DNA of 64,000 nucleotides from contig NBIV01000176.1 in assembly GCA_003194525.1 (NCBI GenBank), positions 1-64,000 of the forward strand. The letters run 5' to 3'. Position numbers and translations under genes: made by a program. Source of the DNA: Gracilariopsis chorda. Its lineage: Eukaryota; Rhodophyta; Florideophyceae; Gracilariales; Gracilariaceae. The notes beneath the pieces are model-generated. The model searched no databases. It had not been told where the DNA came from and worked only from the letters and a program-made list of their open reading frames with translations. Shown piece after piece: positions 22,119-33,291 of this stretch. Numbering within the stretch: the stretch's first letter is position 1; each line of letters starts with the position of its first letter.

Positions 22119-23229
22119 GTCTAGTCCGAGCAAAGCAGACCTTCGATAAAGCTAGTTGAATGTTCTGTTTCTGATAGTAATATTGTTACCGCAGCGCGTA
22201 TCCAGACTGGAGGTGAACCAAGAAGGCAAATGCTTCTCGACGAAGACTGGCTTGTTAAACTTTGCCCATCACGTCAGAAACGTTAGGCGTATCTTGAGAA
22301 TGAAGTGCTTTTAAGATACAGTGCCATGGTTTTCTCACATACTCTTCGAATGTTTCAAACGTCGTTATGTGTTCCTCTCTTTTGAATCTGATTATTTTGC
22401 TTCCCTTCTCTTCTTTATGTTTTTATCTGCAGCGCCTCGAAAACCAAGAAGTCAAATTGAGTTGACCGTAATACATTTACGGATCAATAGTTCGTTTACA
22501 TGAACTAAGATTTGTCGAGCAGATTGCCGTGAACACTCTTTTCATGATTTTCCTTGAGAAGCGGATATTACATTTTTTATATTTCGTGATGGAGTGCTTG
22601 TCTTTGCGATATTTAGAACGCAGCTGGATTTACATGCGTGTGACGTACCGGCGGTACAGACTTTGCCGATGTTAGTCTTGTATAAAGAATGGACCAAGAG
22701 CTACCGTTAAGAGAAACGCTACCCACTAGGAACTGCGTTTTAGAACCCTGCCCTGATTTAAGTCACATCAACGATAACAAGGGGTCGTGCTCGGGAGGAG
22801 ATGGGACACCCCTACCAGTTTACCGTTTTGTATGTCGGTACTCCATATAATTCTTGTCACGACCGCCATGGTCGCATGGAGAATAGTTCAAGAGCACCTT
22901 TCCATCGGCACGTTGTTGACCTGCGCCCTGCACGTGTCTGGTGATCGCGGTTTGACTGAACCCTTTAACCCTTACCGCAGTACAGTAACTACGGTTTACT
23001 AACCCTTTACCTTCGATGCAGAATAGAGAGAATAGAGAACACGATCGCCGCAGCCTTGTGAATAACCTAATTTATTTTTGGGGTAATTAGTTTAGTAATT
23101 GACACCGGCGGCGATCATCGGCGGACATTCCTTGACGGGACGGGGTCGCTCTTCGTCGGCGAGACGTCGCTGTCGATGCGTCCCAAGATAATCAGTCCGC
23201 AGAATCTTATCTAACTCACCAACTCCACT
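22119..23229. promoter_or_regulatory. Shared upstream region, secreted protein and RPL8
   Basis: This 1.1-kb region lies between divergent starts. The last 150 bases before the RPL8 ATG are likely its 5' leader. No motif can be named with confidence. Confidence 0.3.
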
Positions 23230-23991
23230 ATGGGAAGAGTGATTCGCGGGCAGAGAAAGGGTGCGGGAGGTATCTTCAAATCTCATACCTCGAAGAGGAA
23301 GGGTGCTGCAAAGCTTCGCACGCTCGACTACTCTGAACGCCATGGGTACATTCGCGGTACCGTGAGGGATATCATCCACGATCCTGGTCGCGGAGCTCCC
23401 CTTGCGAAGGTTGTTTTCCGTGAACGTGTGCGCTACAAGAAAAGTGCAGAGCTCTTTATTGCTGCGGAGGGCATGTACACTGGCCAATTTCTGTATTGCG
23501 GTCGCAAAGCCAACCTAACGATCGGTAACGTTATGCCACTGTCTGAAATGCCCGAGGGTACTATCGTTTGCAACGTAGAGGCAAAGATGGGTGATCGCGG
23601 AAAGCTTGCCCGTGCGAGTGGAGACTACGTCACCGTCATCGGTCATTTGGATGACAACAAGACAAGGATCCGTCTGCCTTCAGGATCGAGGAAGACCGTT
23701 CCCAGCACATGCAGAGCAATGGTTGGAATCGTTGCGGGCGGTGGAAGAACGGACAAGCCATTGTTGAAGGCTGGTGCCGCCTACCACAAGTATCGCGTGA
23801 AGAGGAACTCATGGCCGAAGGTCAGAGGTGTGGCTATGAACCCAGTTGAACATCCTCACGGTGGTGGTAACCATCAGCACGTTGGACATCCTACAACGGT
23901 TCGTCGCGATGCTCCAGCCGGTAAGAAGGTTGGTCTCATTGCCGCTCGTCGTACAGGTCGTATCCGTGGTGGAAAGCCATCCAAGGAGTAA
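23230..23991 (+). CDS. RPL8: 60S ribosomal protein L8 (uL2)
   Basis: The 253-residue frame is complete, from ATG 23230 in the context CCACT-ATG to a stop after GGKPSKE. It matches cytosolic uL2 throughout: start [13 protein letters not shown], the conserved core [13 protein letters not shown], and the highly conserved [14 protein letters not shown] segment that lies at the peptidyl-transferase centre. The protein helps hold 25S/28S rRNA for subunit joining and peptide-bond formation. Its length is normal for eukaryotes and no intron is seen. It converges with PSMA4, with about 450 bp between. Confidence 0.98.
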   Translation: MGRVIRGQRKGAGGIFKSHTSKRKGAAKLRTLDYSERHGYIRGTVRDIIHDPGRGAPLAKVVFRERVRYKKSAELFIAAEGMYTGQFLYCGRKANLTIGNVMPLSEMPEGTIVCNVEAKMGDRGKLARASGDYVTVIGHLDDNKTRIRLPSGSRKTVPSTCRAMVGIVAGGGRTDKPLLKAGAAYHKYRVKRNSWPKVRGVAMNPVEHPHGGGNHQHVGHPTTVRRDAPAGKKVGLIAARRTGRIRGGKPSKE

Positions 23992-24442
23992 TCATCTTAT
24001 ATGTGCTTGCTCACACAGCATGGACCTGCGTACGTCTTATCGTGTAGAACCAATAGAGGAAGGCACTACTTTTTATGTGGTTGTAGTGCTTTAGTTTCTG
24101 CATCTACGCGATTAAGGACAGATATAAACATGTGCGCGAGTGCTATGAAGTTTCGCCATTTCGTTGTGACCACCCGGACGAGTCCATGTGGTTAGCCTAG
24201 GCTAGTCTTCCATGCGCGGTTTCATATTCCACGAACCGGATAGACTACCTGTTTAACGTCGAGCTGAACACAGCCCAGAGATAGGTCGATACTGTCACTA
24301 GCATGATACAAAAAGATTGGCTCGTGATCACGGGCAGTAATACCTGCTGAAGAGCTTTGCCCTTTTGGACTACTGCTTCATGCCGACATTCAACGAAACG
24401 TACTCATGGGACCTAAGTGGTGTCATGTGGAATCATTTTACT
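23992..24442. other. Intergenic between convergent RPL8 and PSMA4
   Basis: These 451 bases probably contain the two 3' UTRs. No gene seen. Confidence 0.4.
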
Positions 24443-25261
24443 TTACGAGTCTGACTTGTCAGATGCTAGGACACCAGCCTTGTTGAGCAGTGACTCGAGT
24501 TCCTTATCTGTTAGTTGATGGTGGACCACGCTTCCGTCCTTGAGGCAAACCGTTGAGATTTCCAACTTTTCTGGAGAGAGGGTTGCGCTATCCATGGTCT
24601 TCGTCAAAACCTTGATTGCCAGTGAAAGCGCATCCGTGAGCTTCATGTCGTCTTTGTAGTCGCTCTTCAAGATGCTGCTCGCCGCATTCGAGTTGGCGCC
24701 GATGCTTGTAGCCTTCCAGCCTCCATAATTGCCACTTGGATCACTTTGGTACAACTGGAAACCGTAGTGGACGTCCCATCCGGCGAACAAGAAGCTGACG
24801 CCAAATGGACGTAGCCCACCGAATTGAGTGTACGTTTGCTTTGTATCACAAATCTGCTGCAACAAATGCTCAACAGGAATCGGTTCCTGGTACGAGAACG
24901 CGTATCTCTGGGCGGCAAGGCGAGCCTGGTTAATGAGGATGTTCGCATCCGCTGTGATTCCGGCGACAGCGCACATGATATGGGAGTCGATCTTGTACAT
25001 CTTCTCAGATCGCTTCATAGTGTCGAGTAGCTTGGAAGCAGTCTTCTTCTCCGCTGCGAGAACTACCCCTTCGGTAGACAGTACACCGACAGCAGCTCCA
25101 GCATTTCCAATAGCTTCCATTGCATATTCGACCTGAAAAAGACGCCCTTCTGGGGAAAAGGTTCTGTTTGTGTGTTAGTGCTAATCGAAACTCTGACATG
25201 TTATGCTTGGTGTACGTTAGCATGCATCTTACGTTGTTCTGGAATCGTAGCGGCGCGCCAT
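24443..25261 (-). CDS. PSMA4: 20S proteasome subunit alpha type-4 (alpha-3), two exons
   Basis: Exon 1 is 25261-25233 ([12 protein letters not shown] plus two bases). The intron is 25232-25164 (69 nt, GTAAGA donor, ACTAAC branch-like site, CAG acceptor). Exon 2 is 25163-24443. The joined product is 249 residues and begins with the alpha-subunit N-terminal signature [17 protein letters not shown] followed by [12 protein letters not shown], which gates the 20S channel. The core shows [11 protein letters not shown], the [10 protein letters not shown] strand and the acidic Lys/Asp-rich tail usual for this subunit. Without the small first exon the protein would seem to start at MEAIG and lack the gate. 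The gene is divergent from the SEL1-repeat gene. Confidence 0.95.
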
Positions 25262-25778
25262 TTCTGATCCAAGTTTGAGACAGACTCAGTCGTAACCGAT
25301 GAAGAAGTGGACGATAACTGCGAATGTGTCTACGCAGATCGGTGGACGAGGGATCTACCGAAGGGCACGATGGTATTGGCCTCTTCGTCTGAGCCACTAT
25401 TCCCACATGACGGGAAGACTCCAGCTTTGTACTGTTTTAATAGAACTGTACCGTTAATACAGAGACGTGCTGCAAAATATTGAAAGGCAATGGATCAAAG
25501 TTTGATCATCAAACCATAGGCAAAAGGCAGATTCAGAAATGTTTCACAACCTCTCCACACCGACAGCAACGGCGCTCCATCGTGTCTAGCTCTGAAGCCG
25601 TCCAAGAAATGACATACCAAGCCGGTCAAGCAATGCGCCACAACCCACAGAACTCGCGTACAAAGTACAACATCCAAAGCGAAGGTGGGAGTAGGGCCCC
25701 TGGAGTGGTTTCAGGCTTGAGCTCCCCTTAAACGGGGTGAATCTACGGCGATACCAGCTACAACCATTGGTGGCAGAT
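25262..25778. promoter_or_regulatory. Shared upstream region, PSMA4 and SEL1 protein
   Basis: These 517 bases lie between divergent starts. I see no distinct motif and no tRNA. Confidence 0.35.
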
Positions 25779-28700
25779 ATGGAGAAACTTCGCAGCGCTC
25801 ATCAAGATGCTTTAGCATCTTCAGTGGCCTTGGGGCTTCATCGCTTTGCTATCTTAACAGCTCAGGGCGGGCATGGGGCTGCCCCAAACCCGGCTGCCTC
25901 CATCTCAATATACCATCGCGCTGTGGATGCAAATCATGTACCAAGCATGCACAATCTTGCAGAGATGTATGAGCACGGAATAGGAACCGAAAAGAAACCT
26001 GAACTTGCTTTTCACTATTACGCTCGTGCTGTCAGTCGCGGTCATGCACCCAGCAAGAAGGCGCTTGCCAACTGCTATCGATGGGGAACTGGGGTTGAGA
26101 AGAATCCTCAGAAGTGTCTCAAACTACTACAAGAAGCTGTTGAAGCAGGTTGTACAAACGGTCTGGTTGACCTCGGAGATTGCCATCGTGACGGGTTCGG
26201 AGTTAGTGTTGATTTTAGTACAGCCGTCGAGCTTTACAGAAAAGCCGCTGATGTAGGTTGCTCGAAAGCTCATAATCGCCTCGGGGATTGTTATCGTGAT
26301 GGCAAAGGTGTGCGCCAGGATTTTAAGGAAGCCTTCAGGCATTTCAAGGCTGCGGCGAGTAAAGGCGAGTCATCAGCATATATGAAAATAGCTCGATGTT
26401 ATCAGCGTGGAGAGGGAATCCGTAAAGATATGCATTCCGTTTTCTTTTGGTCAAAGAAGGCGGCCGATGAGACTAAAGACAATTCTGCAATGTATATTGT
26501 GGGGGTCCTATATGGTGCCGGTACTGTCGTACGGAAAGATCTTTCTGCGATGTACTCCTATTTTCGAAAGTCTGCACAGCTAGGGCTTCCACGAGCGAAG
26601 ACAGCGCTTGCCGAATGTTATCTTCATGGTTATGGCACCGAAATCAATCGCGCGAAAGCTGTAACACTTTATCTGCAAGCAGTGGACTCAGGAGAGAGTG
26701 ATGCGTTTGTGGGGCTGAGTGATTGTTATTTCGATGCGCTCGGTGTTGATAAAGATCTAGAGAGAGCATTCTCCCTCGTCGAGAGAGCTGTGTCGGCTGG
26801 AAACCATTACGCAAGCTTCTTGCTCGGTACTCGATTTGCTAAAGGGACCGGGGTTGACCGGTCGGATAGCAACGCTCTATTTCATTTTACCCGAGCGGCC
26901 AAAGGTGGAGTGAGCCAAGCTCATGTTGAAGCTGCAAAGTTTCTCTTGAGAGGCCGCGGTACGACAAGTGACCCCGCTCGCGCAGTTGAGCATCTTCGGG
27001 CTGCCTCTGAAGACTCGAACCCAGAAGGAACTGTAATGCTGGCGGCGTGCTATCGTTTAGGTATGGGTGTGCCGGCTAGCGCAGAAACTGCGTACGCATT
27101 GTATGGTAAAGCAGCAGGATTCGGAGACCATGAGGGAATGCTTGAGCTTGCACTCTGTAACATTTACGGTGATGGTTGTCTAAAGAATTTTGCTGAAGCG
27201 CGTAACATACTGCAGGAGCTTTCGGATCAAGATCATGCAGAGGCCACACGCCTGTTAGCGCTGTTTTATTACAATGGTGAAGGCATTCCCGTGAACTATA
27301 GTCGTGCTGCACAGCTATACCGCAAGTCGTATGAACTGGGTGACATGGAAGCTTGCTGTCGTCTAGCTACATGTTATCGATTAGGCCGGGGTGTGGTTAA
27401 GGATCTAAAGGAAGCATTTGGCCTGTATGAACAAGCAACAATCGCCGGTTATCTTCCTGCTGGAGCACATGTTGCTCTTTGCTACGAAAAAGGAATTGGA
27501 GTTGATGTAGATCTCGAGGCGGCTTTTAAACAATACGAAGATGTCATAGAACAGAGTGGCACCTATCCGATTCAAGAAGACCGACAGTTTTTCAGTCGCC
27601 ATTTGATTCGCAACTTCCTTCTTTGTTGTGAACGCGTCAAAGGAAGTGCGAAGCAGGCGGGGAAGGAAACACATGTTTTGAAAAAGTTGCACAAGCGTCG
27701 ACCCCCGTACATTTCGCTGAGGTTGGCTCATAACTATCTCAAGGGACACGGTGAGCCGACTAGGGCTGAGAAGGCCTTTACCATGGCCAAGGAAATTGCA
27801 GAAGAAGGCAAATCGGCTTATGCGCTCCGACTGCTGGCACATTGTTACAAGCATGGGAAAGGGACTTCTCCGGATGAGAAGATGGCGGTTTCTCTCCTAA
27901 AGAAAGCAATGGAAAAGGGTTCACGAAAGGCAAGAATAACTTTAGCCGTCTGGCTCATGAAAGCGGGTGATGAGACAAAGAACCCCGAGATACTTGGGCT
28001 CCTGGGAGATGCTGCAAAGAAAGGTTCCACAACAGCCACCATCATGCTTGGTGATTTGCACTACGATGGATGTTTTCGTTTTGGAGAAAAGAGATACTGC
28101 GAACGAGAAATAGATTATTGCCGTGCACTGGAATTGTACAAATCTGCTGGTGATCGACCGGAAGTGATGTACAGGAAATCCCGTTGCTTTCGTCACGGGC
28201 ATGGCGTATCCAAAGACAGCGATATATCATTCCAGTTGCTGAAGAGATCCTCTGAAAAAGGTTATCCTCATGCCCAAATACAGCTGGCGAAGATATACGA
28301 ACAAGGGGGCGCAGGTGTTGAAAGAGATCTATATCGGGCTCTAGATCTGCTCCAGAAGGCGGTATTACATCTTGGTGGTGCCTCGAGAGGGGTCGCATTG
28401 CACAGTTTAGGCGTCTTTCTTCAACACCATGGACCGTCTTTGCAATTGCGGATTAGTGACCCTACAATTTTCTCCAAAGAATCTATACGAGCGCTCTTCG
28501 AAGACGCTGAAAAGGCAAACAACCTGAAATCCGCGAATGATCTTGCTGTTTTGCTTGAAAGTCGAAGGCAGGCTGAAGGTGATCTTGAAGAAGAGGATAC
28601 TGATTCCACCACACACGCGTTCCAGCTCTTTCAAAAGGTGGCAGAGTTTATTCCACGCGCGCAGGCGAACCTCGGTATTTGCTATGAAATGGGTATCGGG

Positions 28701-29114
28701 ACATGTCGCGATATGCAGCGTGCCAGATCATGCTATGAGAAAGCTGCCATGAAGCATGATATGGTAGGGATGAACAATTTGGCTCTATGTTTAATAGACG
28801 AAAAAGAGTATGATCGTGCTGCGGAATTGTTGCGAGAAGCTGCTAAGTCGGAGGATAGTATCCCGATACTGAACATGGGTTGGCTCTATGAAAGAGGTTT
28901 TGGAATAGCTCAGGACTCGAAACGAGCATTTGTGCTGTATCGGCAAGCTGCTAAGAAGAACGATGCCACTGGTCTGCTTAATCTTGGTACTTGCTATGAA
29001 CGAGAGATTGGCACTGGCTACGATGCAAAGCTGGCCGAGAGACACTTTCGAATGTCCGAAGAACTCGGTTGTGCGGAAGCCACCCAAAGACTTGATCTAT
29101 ACCGAAGTAGATAG
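25779..29114 (+). CDS. Large SEL1-repeat (TPR-like) protein
   Basis: The frame is open from a GTG at 25737, but the first ATG is 25779, giving 1111 residues without an intron. Nearly the whole chain is about 25 SEL1-like repeats of 36-38 residues, with the pattern A..LG.CY..G.GV.KD...A...Y..AA..G; typical units are LGDCYRDGKGV, LATCYRLGRGV and LGTCYEREIG. A less regular stretch near residues 600-660 divides the repeats into two blocks. SEL1 repeats form alpha-solenoid scaffolds for protein complexes, as in ERAD (SEL1L/Hrd3) or chitin-synthase regulators. Unlike SEL1L this protein has no signal peptide and no transmembrane segment, so it is more likely a cytosolic scaffold. Its partner is unknown. 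Confidence 0.9.
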   Translation: MEKLRSAHQDALASSVALGLHRFAILTAQGGHGAAPNPAASISIYHRAVDANHVPSMHNLAEMYEHGIGTEKKPELAFHYYARAVSRGHAPSKKALANCYRWGTGVEKNPQKCLKLLQEAVEAGCTNGLVDLGDCHRDGFGVSVDFSTAVELYRKAADVGCSKAHNRLGDCYRDGKGVRQDFKEAFRHFKAAASKGESSAYMKIARCYQRGEGIRKDMHSVFFWSKKAADETKDNSAMYIVGVLYGAGTVVRKDLSAMYSYFRKSAQLGLPRAKTALAECYLHGYGTEINRAKAVTLYLQAVDSGESDAFVGLSDCYFDALGVDKDLERAFSLVERAVSAGNHYASFLLGTRFAKGTGVDRSDSNALFHFTRAAKGGVSQAHVEAAKFLLRGRGTTSDPARAVEHLRAASEDSNPEGTVMLAACYRLGMGVPASAETAYALYGKAAGFGDHEGMLELALCNIYGDGCLKNFAEARNILQELSDQDHAEATRLLALFYYNGEGIPVNYSRAAQLYRKSYELGDMEACCRLATCYRLGRGVVKDLKEAFGLYEQATIAGYLPAGAHVALCYEKGIGVDVDLEAAFKQYEDVIEQSGTYPIQEDRQFFSRHLIRNFLLCCERVKGSAKQAGKETHVLKKLHKRRPPYISLRLAHNYLKGHGEPTRAEKAFTMAKEIAEEGKSAYALRLLAHCYKHGKGTSPDEKMAVSLLKKAMEKGSRKARITLAVWLMKAGDETKNPEILGLLGDAAKKGSTTATIMLGDLHYDGCFRFGEKRYCEREIDYCRALELYKSAGDRPEVMYRKSRCFRHGHGVSKDSDISFQLLKRSSEKGYPHAQIQLAKIYEQGGAGVERDLYRALDLLQKAVLHLGGASRGVALHSLGVFLQHHGPSLQLRISDPTIFSKESIRALFEDAEKANNLKSANDLAVLLESRRQAEGDLEEEDTDSTTHAFQLFQKVAEFIPRAQANLGICYEMGIGTCRDMQRARSCYEKAAMKHDMVGMNNLALCLIDEKEYDRAAELLREAAKSEDSIPILNMGWLYERGFGIAQDSKRAFVLYRQAAKKNDATGLLNLGTCYEREIGTGYDAKLAERHFRMSEELGCAEATQRLDLYRSR

Positions 29115-29449
29115 CACGACTTTTGATGTCCTTTTGGTTGCTGTTACTGTTATCTGTGTCTGATGTATAGTTAGATTCAGAGTTCACTTACAGACAATCT
29201 TTGCTTCTGGTTGAAGACTGGTGGTTTCTATATTGTCCAATGTTCATAACCCTAGGAGAACGGGGAACGGGGAACGGGGAGAATCCATGTGAAGGGTGAT
29301 GGTGTGTTTTTGGACATTCAATCGAGTACAAATTTCGTGTTGGCAAGACGTATGCATTACAGCAATATGTTATGGTACAAGAGGTTGACGAAACAACATC
29401 ATGGAAGCCCTGACGGATCCATAGACATAAAAACCGGTACAGAGGTAGA
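29115..29449. other. Intergenic, no gene seen
   Basis: It contains a short tandem repeat of GGGGAAC (three units, about 29262-29280) and nothing else recognisable. It marks the change from gene-rich to transposon-rich DNA. Confidence 0.4.
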
Positions 29450-30110
29450 AGTCTAATAATCCTCCCGGCGGCTTAAGCGGTACGACTGGCGCAAACATGG
29501 TTGACACCGTCTCCCAACACGCACGTAGTGCGCCCCGTTACTTAGTGGACGGACTTCGAAGAGAGAAAGAACCCTACTGTTGCAACCAGCGCAGCGGCAA
29601 AGTCCGTGACACATACAAATGATCCACTCGTCAGATGTCTGCTGCACTCTGCGCGCCGTGCCCATGGGTACGATGGGTGTCTCCACGAAACCAAACCCAC
29701 CGCCCTCCTTCTTCTTCATTGTGGGTTCAGCATGCCTGATTACGGCACGCTGATAGTGGTTTCTCATTTGAAAAACTTCTCTCTCCTCAAGAAAGCTAAC
29801 AACTTTTGTGGCCACTGGCGGACTATCTCCGCTAAAGTCTTACCTCTTCTTTCTGCAGGAGCAGGGAGCTCGCGTCTTCTAGATTCCGTCCGCTTGGCGC
29901 AACGCAGCACAAAATGTTCCACATCATTGTAGCGTGTGTGTTGCAGTCGCACTGTGACGGCTTTCTTTCTGTGTAGGTAGCAACCGGATGAAGCTTGGGA
30001 GTGTGCCCTACGTAGATTTGCGACAGCGTAACTTCTGCTTTTCGAAACGATATGATGTCCTTATAGTTGTCCTGGGACATCACTGATGAAGGGTTTGGCT
30101 TTCGAAACCG
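29450..30110 (-). mobile_element. LINE 3' end, broken, with long 3' tail
   Basis: Minus-strand frames encode VGHTPKLHPVATY (29832-30083) and then, in another frame, DVEHFVLRCAKRTESRR to FLRREKFF (29764-29952), the C-terminal end of the same LINE family as at 20685. At least one frameshift separates them. DNA after the stop, around 29690-29760, is similar to 59470-59540, suggesting a shared LINE 3' region. No simple-repeat tail was found. Confidence 0.7.
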
Positions 30111-30464
30111 CCATTAGTGTTTTTGCGTCCTCAAACCGCCCTCCTGTTTGCGTGCACTTCACCAAGCGCCTAGCTTAGGCTAGATATCGAGTGTAGCATC
30201 TCTCTTGAGCAGGCCGATACCAATAGGCCCCTCTGAGGGCATAGTAGTGGTACCATAGAGGCGAAGATGAGCACGACAGAAGCAAGTTGCAACGAAGCAC
30301 CTGGCTCATCCGCCAACACGGAACCCAAATCGAAGCTCACGAAGAATGTGACCCTAAGGCAATGAATGGTAGTCTTGAAAAAACTGTGCGCGTAGCGTTC
30401 CTTTCACATTTCACGGCCTTCGAGAAATTCTTTCACCAAACACGGGCTCTTGAAGTCCTTCTGT

Positions 30465-31235
30465 GTATGTATGTATGTATGTATGATTATGGGCGCACGC
30501 CACTAATTCCGACAGCGTGGTAGGTACTCTTGTTGATGAATCCCTCTCTCCACAAGAATTCCAACCTTTCCGGCCATTTCTTCACTATTTCTAGTACTCC
30601 AACTCCTTGTCTTTCTCGTGCAGACGGATACGTGTCCCGTCTGGACTTGGAGGGTTTTCTACACCTCATGACAAAGTGATCAACGGTATTTCTAACTCTA
30701 TGTCTTAGCTCTACAGGGCAGTAGCTCTTTCTACAAATCAAGTAGGTAGAAACAGGGTGTAACTCTGGCGCGTGTCCCACAAAAACCTATCAGAGAGCCG
30801 TCTGTGCAGACATAATAGTGACGTCTTCTTAGAGTGATTCTGGCACCTTCTGAACTGGCGGTTGAGTAACAAGATGGGGCGTAAGCCTCTGCTAAAATTC
30901 AAGGAAGTCCAACGGAACCTTCTCTTGGTCTGCCAGCGGTATCGGTGGCCAGCTTGTTTGCCGTCTCGTTTCGATCAATTCCGCAATTTGCAGGGACTCA
31001 GACCACCTGGACTGGACACAAACTACCAATCATTGTTAGCAACTCTGTTACTTCTTGCAAGTATCTGGTCTGGCGCCTTGCTGATTTCTGGAGTCCATTT
31101 ACTGCGCGTTTTCGGTCTGTTACTAACCTCACCAATCCTCTCCGGCCAAAGCAAGTCCTAGTAGAAACCTCAGAAAGAGCTCTTCTTATTGTCGCCATCT
31201 TTGCGGTATAGGAACAAAAAAATCCCACTCCTACA
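30465..31235 (-). mobile_element. LINE 3' fragment with RNase H and (CATA)n tail
   Basis: The minus-strand frame at 30998-31228 looks like a LINE RNase H domain (IRRALSEV, LVTDRKRAVNGL, VTELLTMIG). The frame at 30487-30780 is the C-terminal end (GHAPELHPVSTY, VDHFVMRC, WPERLEFLWRE). The 3' end carries a tetranucleotide tail, visible as GTAT repeats at 30466-30484 on the plus strand. The 5' part including reverse transcriptase is missing. The different tail from the (GA)n copies suggests either another subfamily or tail turnover. Confidence 0.75.
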
Positions 31236-31704
31236 GGAACGGTTCGAGTATGAGGTTCGTTTCTGTCATCCCAGAATATGAAAAGCCTCCGCCACCGACT
31301 TTGCCGGTCTTCAAAAACTTTGCCTACAGAGTATGTTCGTCGCTGTCGGTAATGGGTGACTCCAAAAACATAAAATGTTTACAGACACATGTTACTCAGT
31401 TTTTGTTCCTTTGCGTAATTTGCATACCAATCATGTACGAAAAACACAAAGACACATTCCTTTATCTCCGAGGCACAAAGCACCGTGTGGTTGCACCATC
31501 TACATGATCAGACCGTCGTCGTCTTCATTCACTTTAAACACACTGAGATTGAAACCAACTTCAAAAACGGTGTTTTCAAGATGATGCCTTTCCTGATGAT
31601 ATTACACCAACAACGCTGCATAACCAAAATCGGAATGCACTTTCAAAAAAACCATAACGTCAAATGCTTGACGCCGTCGTGACCGTCGTATTAATTGTAG
31701 GGCC
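31236..31704. other. No gene seen
   Basis: This lies between the LINE fragment and Harbinger-1 and holds only short frames without domains. Confidence 0.3.
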
Positions 31705-32208
31705 TTAGGGCGTTCCCAACCGTTACCGTAAACCCCAAATCCAACATAGCAGTCCAGTATTTGCTCAAAATTTGACCCCCAACCGTTGACGCAATTCTCA
31801 AAACTCGGCCTAAAAATTTTAGTCCACCCTAAATCCCACACGTTTTGGGCCAGCTCCCTAAAAGCTCTGGTAGCTCTGCATGGTTACCCGCCCCATCTCC
31901 GGTCGTATCGTCTTCGTCACCCCCCTCCGGGGTGACGCCGCGTTGTTTGGCATTCGCGCACTCCATCTTGGCACAACCTTGTTTTGTTTTGCACGGAACA
32001 TTTTGGCGCCAAGAACGACGAAATGCAAACACTTTGTTGGCTTGCGCATGGCGCCAAAAGACCTATTACGGTCTGTCCATCGACCAACGGAGCCCAAATT
32101 GCAATGATTGCACTGATTACCCGCCTTTGAACGCCTTAGACATACCTTGACGGTAACCTTTTGAGGTGTGCACCTTAAGACTTTGGCAGTCGGTTGCTTG
32201 TTAAAGTA

Positions 32209-33264
32209 ATGAGTGGGGAGGAATCAGCTTGTGCGCAAACTGGTTTGGAAGAAGGAGGCAGCCCAAGTAGAGGGAAGAATCTGACATGGGACGAAAAAGA
32301 AACGCAGGCGTTAGTGCGTGCGGCTGCTGCCGTTTGTACCGATCCGGCTGTGGGCTCTAGCATGTCAGGAGCGGAGCTCGGGCGTCGCATTCGCAGTGTC
32401 TTTATCAAAGACAATGGACGCCCGCAACATGCATGCTCACTACGGCGCACTGGGTGTGAACTGGACCAAAGGAGGTGGGACGGACGATCAGCAGATGGGT
32501 GTAGGAAGTATTGGGACAGGATTCGTGCGGAGTGCACACGCTTCAAGGCTTGTTACGACAGAGTTATAGCGATGAATCTAACTGGAAATGTAGGACCGGA
32601 GGACTTGATTCGATGTGCAGCCTTAATTTACAGTGATGGAAGTAACTCCGTATCCCACCTCTACGACTGCGTGAGAAATCCAAATTACCACATAGCGAAG
32701 CGATTCAAATTCAAAACCTCGTTTACCTTCTTAAACGAAAACACTATTCTACTACAGGCTAATGGTATTGATGAGGTTAAAAAGAGTGGTGATGTTTTGT
32801 TGGAGAGGCCAATGGGGAGAAAGAAGGCCAAGAAATTGAAGGAGGGAAAAGTCGATGGAGCACGAAGTGGACAGGACGGGTTTGCGGATTCAATTCGCCG
32901 CATTGAAAGTATACTGTCTGACTCAGTGCGAGAGAAGGCACTCATGGCAAAAGAGAAGGTGGCACTACAGAGAGAAAAGCTGGACTGGGAAATGGCAAGC
33001 AAACTGTTGGCATCGGAATCTGGAGTATCCCTTGAAGAGAAAAGAGAAATACGAAGTCTCTTAAAATGTCGTTTACTTCGCAGACTTGCGTGCGGTGGCG
33101 AGAATAATACGCACCCCAACAAGAAGAGGCGTATGTCGCTAGAAGAACATGAAGAGATGCACACTGTCCAGGCAAAAGTTTCCGGGAACAATCAAACTGC
33201 TGAGGCACTACTGCAGCTGTCGACAAGAATGGAAAACACCGTGAACACGGACGTTGAGCAATAA
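32209..33264 (+). CDS. Harbinger-1 Myb/trihelix-like accessory protein
   Basis: The complete frame is 351 residues from ATG 32209 (upstream TTG ignored). A trihelix or Myb/SANT-like region at about residues 25-120 has spaced tryptophans (LTWDEKETQALVRAA, RRWDGRSADGCRKYWDRI). It is followed by a segment shared with plant NAM-associated proteins (DLIRCAALIYSDG, F-rich stretch), then RPMGRKKAKKLKEG and a long charged coiled coil (about residues 225-300). In the family this protein binds the transposon ends and carries the transposase into the nucleus. It is convergent with the transposase gene, with 27 bp between the stops. Confidence 0.85.
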   Translation: MSGEESACAQTGLEEGGSPSRGKNLTWDEKETQALVRAAAAVCTDPAVGSSMSGAELGRRIRSVFIKDNGRPQHACSLRRTGCELDQRRWDGRSADGCRKYWDRIRAECTRFKACYDRVIAMNLTGNVGPEDLIRCAALIYSDGSNSVSHLYDCVRNPNYHIAKRFKFKTSFTFLNENTILLQANGIDEVKKSGDVLLERPMGRKKAKKLKEGKVDGARSGQDGFADSIRRIESILSDSVREKALMAKEKVALQREKLDWEMASKLLASESGVSLEEKREIRSLLKCRLLRRLACGGENNTHPNKKRRMSLEEHEEMHTVQAKVSGNNQTAEALLQLSTRMENTVNTDVEQ

Positions 33265-33291
33265 AATAACCGTCTTTGTTACTGCATTGTC

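Noticed and set aside
30078-30120. Hammerhead ribozyme (CTGATGAA followed by GAAAC)
   Set aside because: Stem II between the two motifs does not pair well and no closing stems I and III could be drawn. It lies in LINE-derived DNA.
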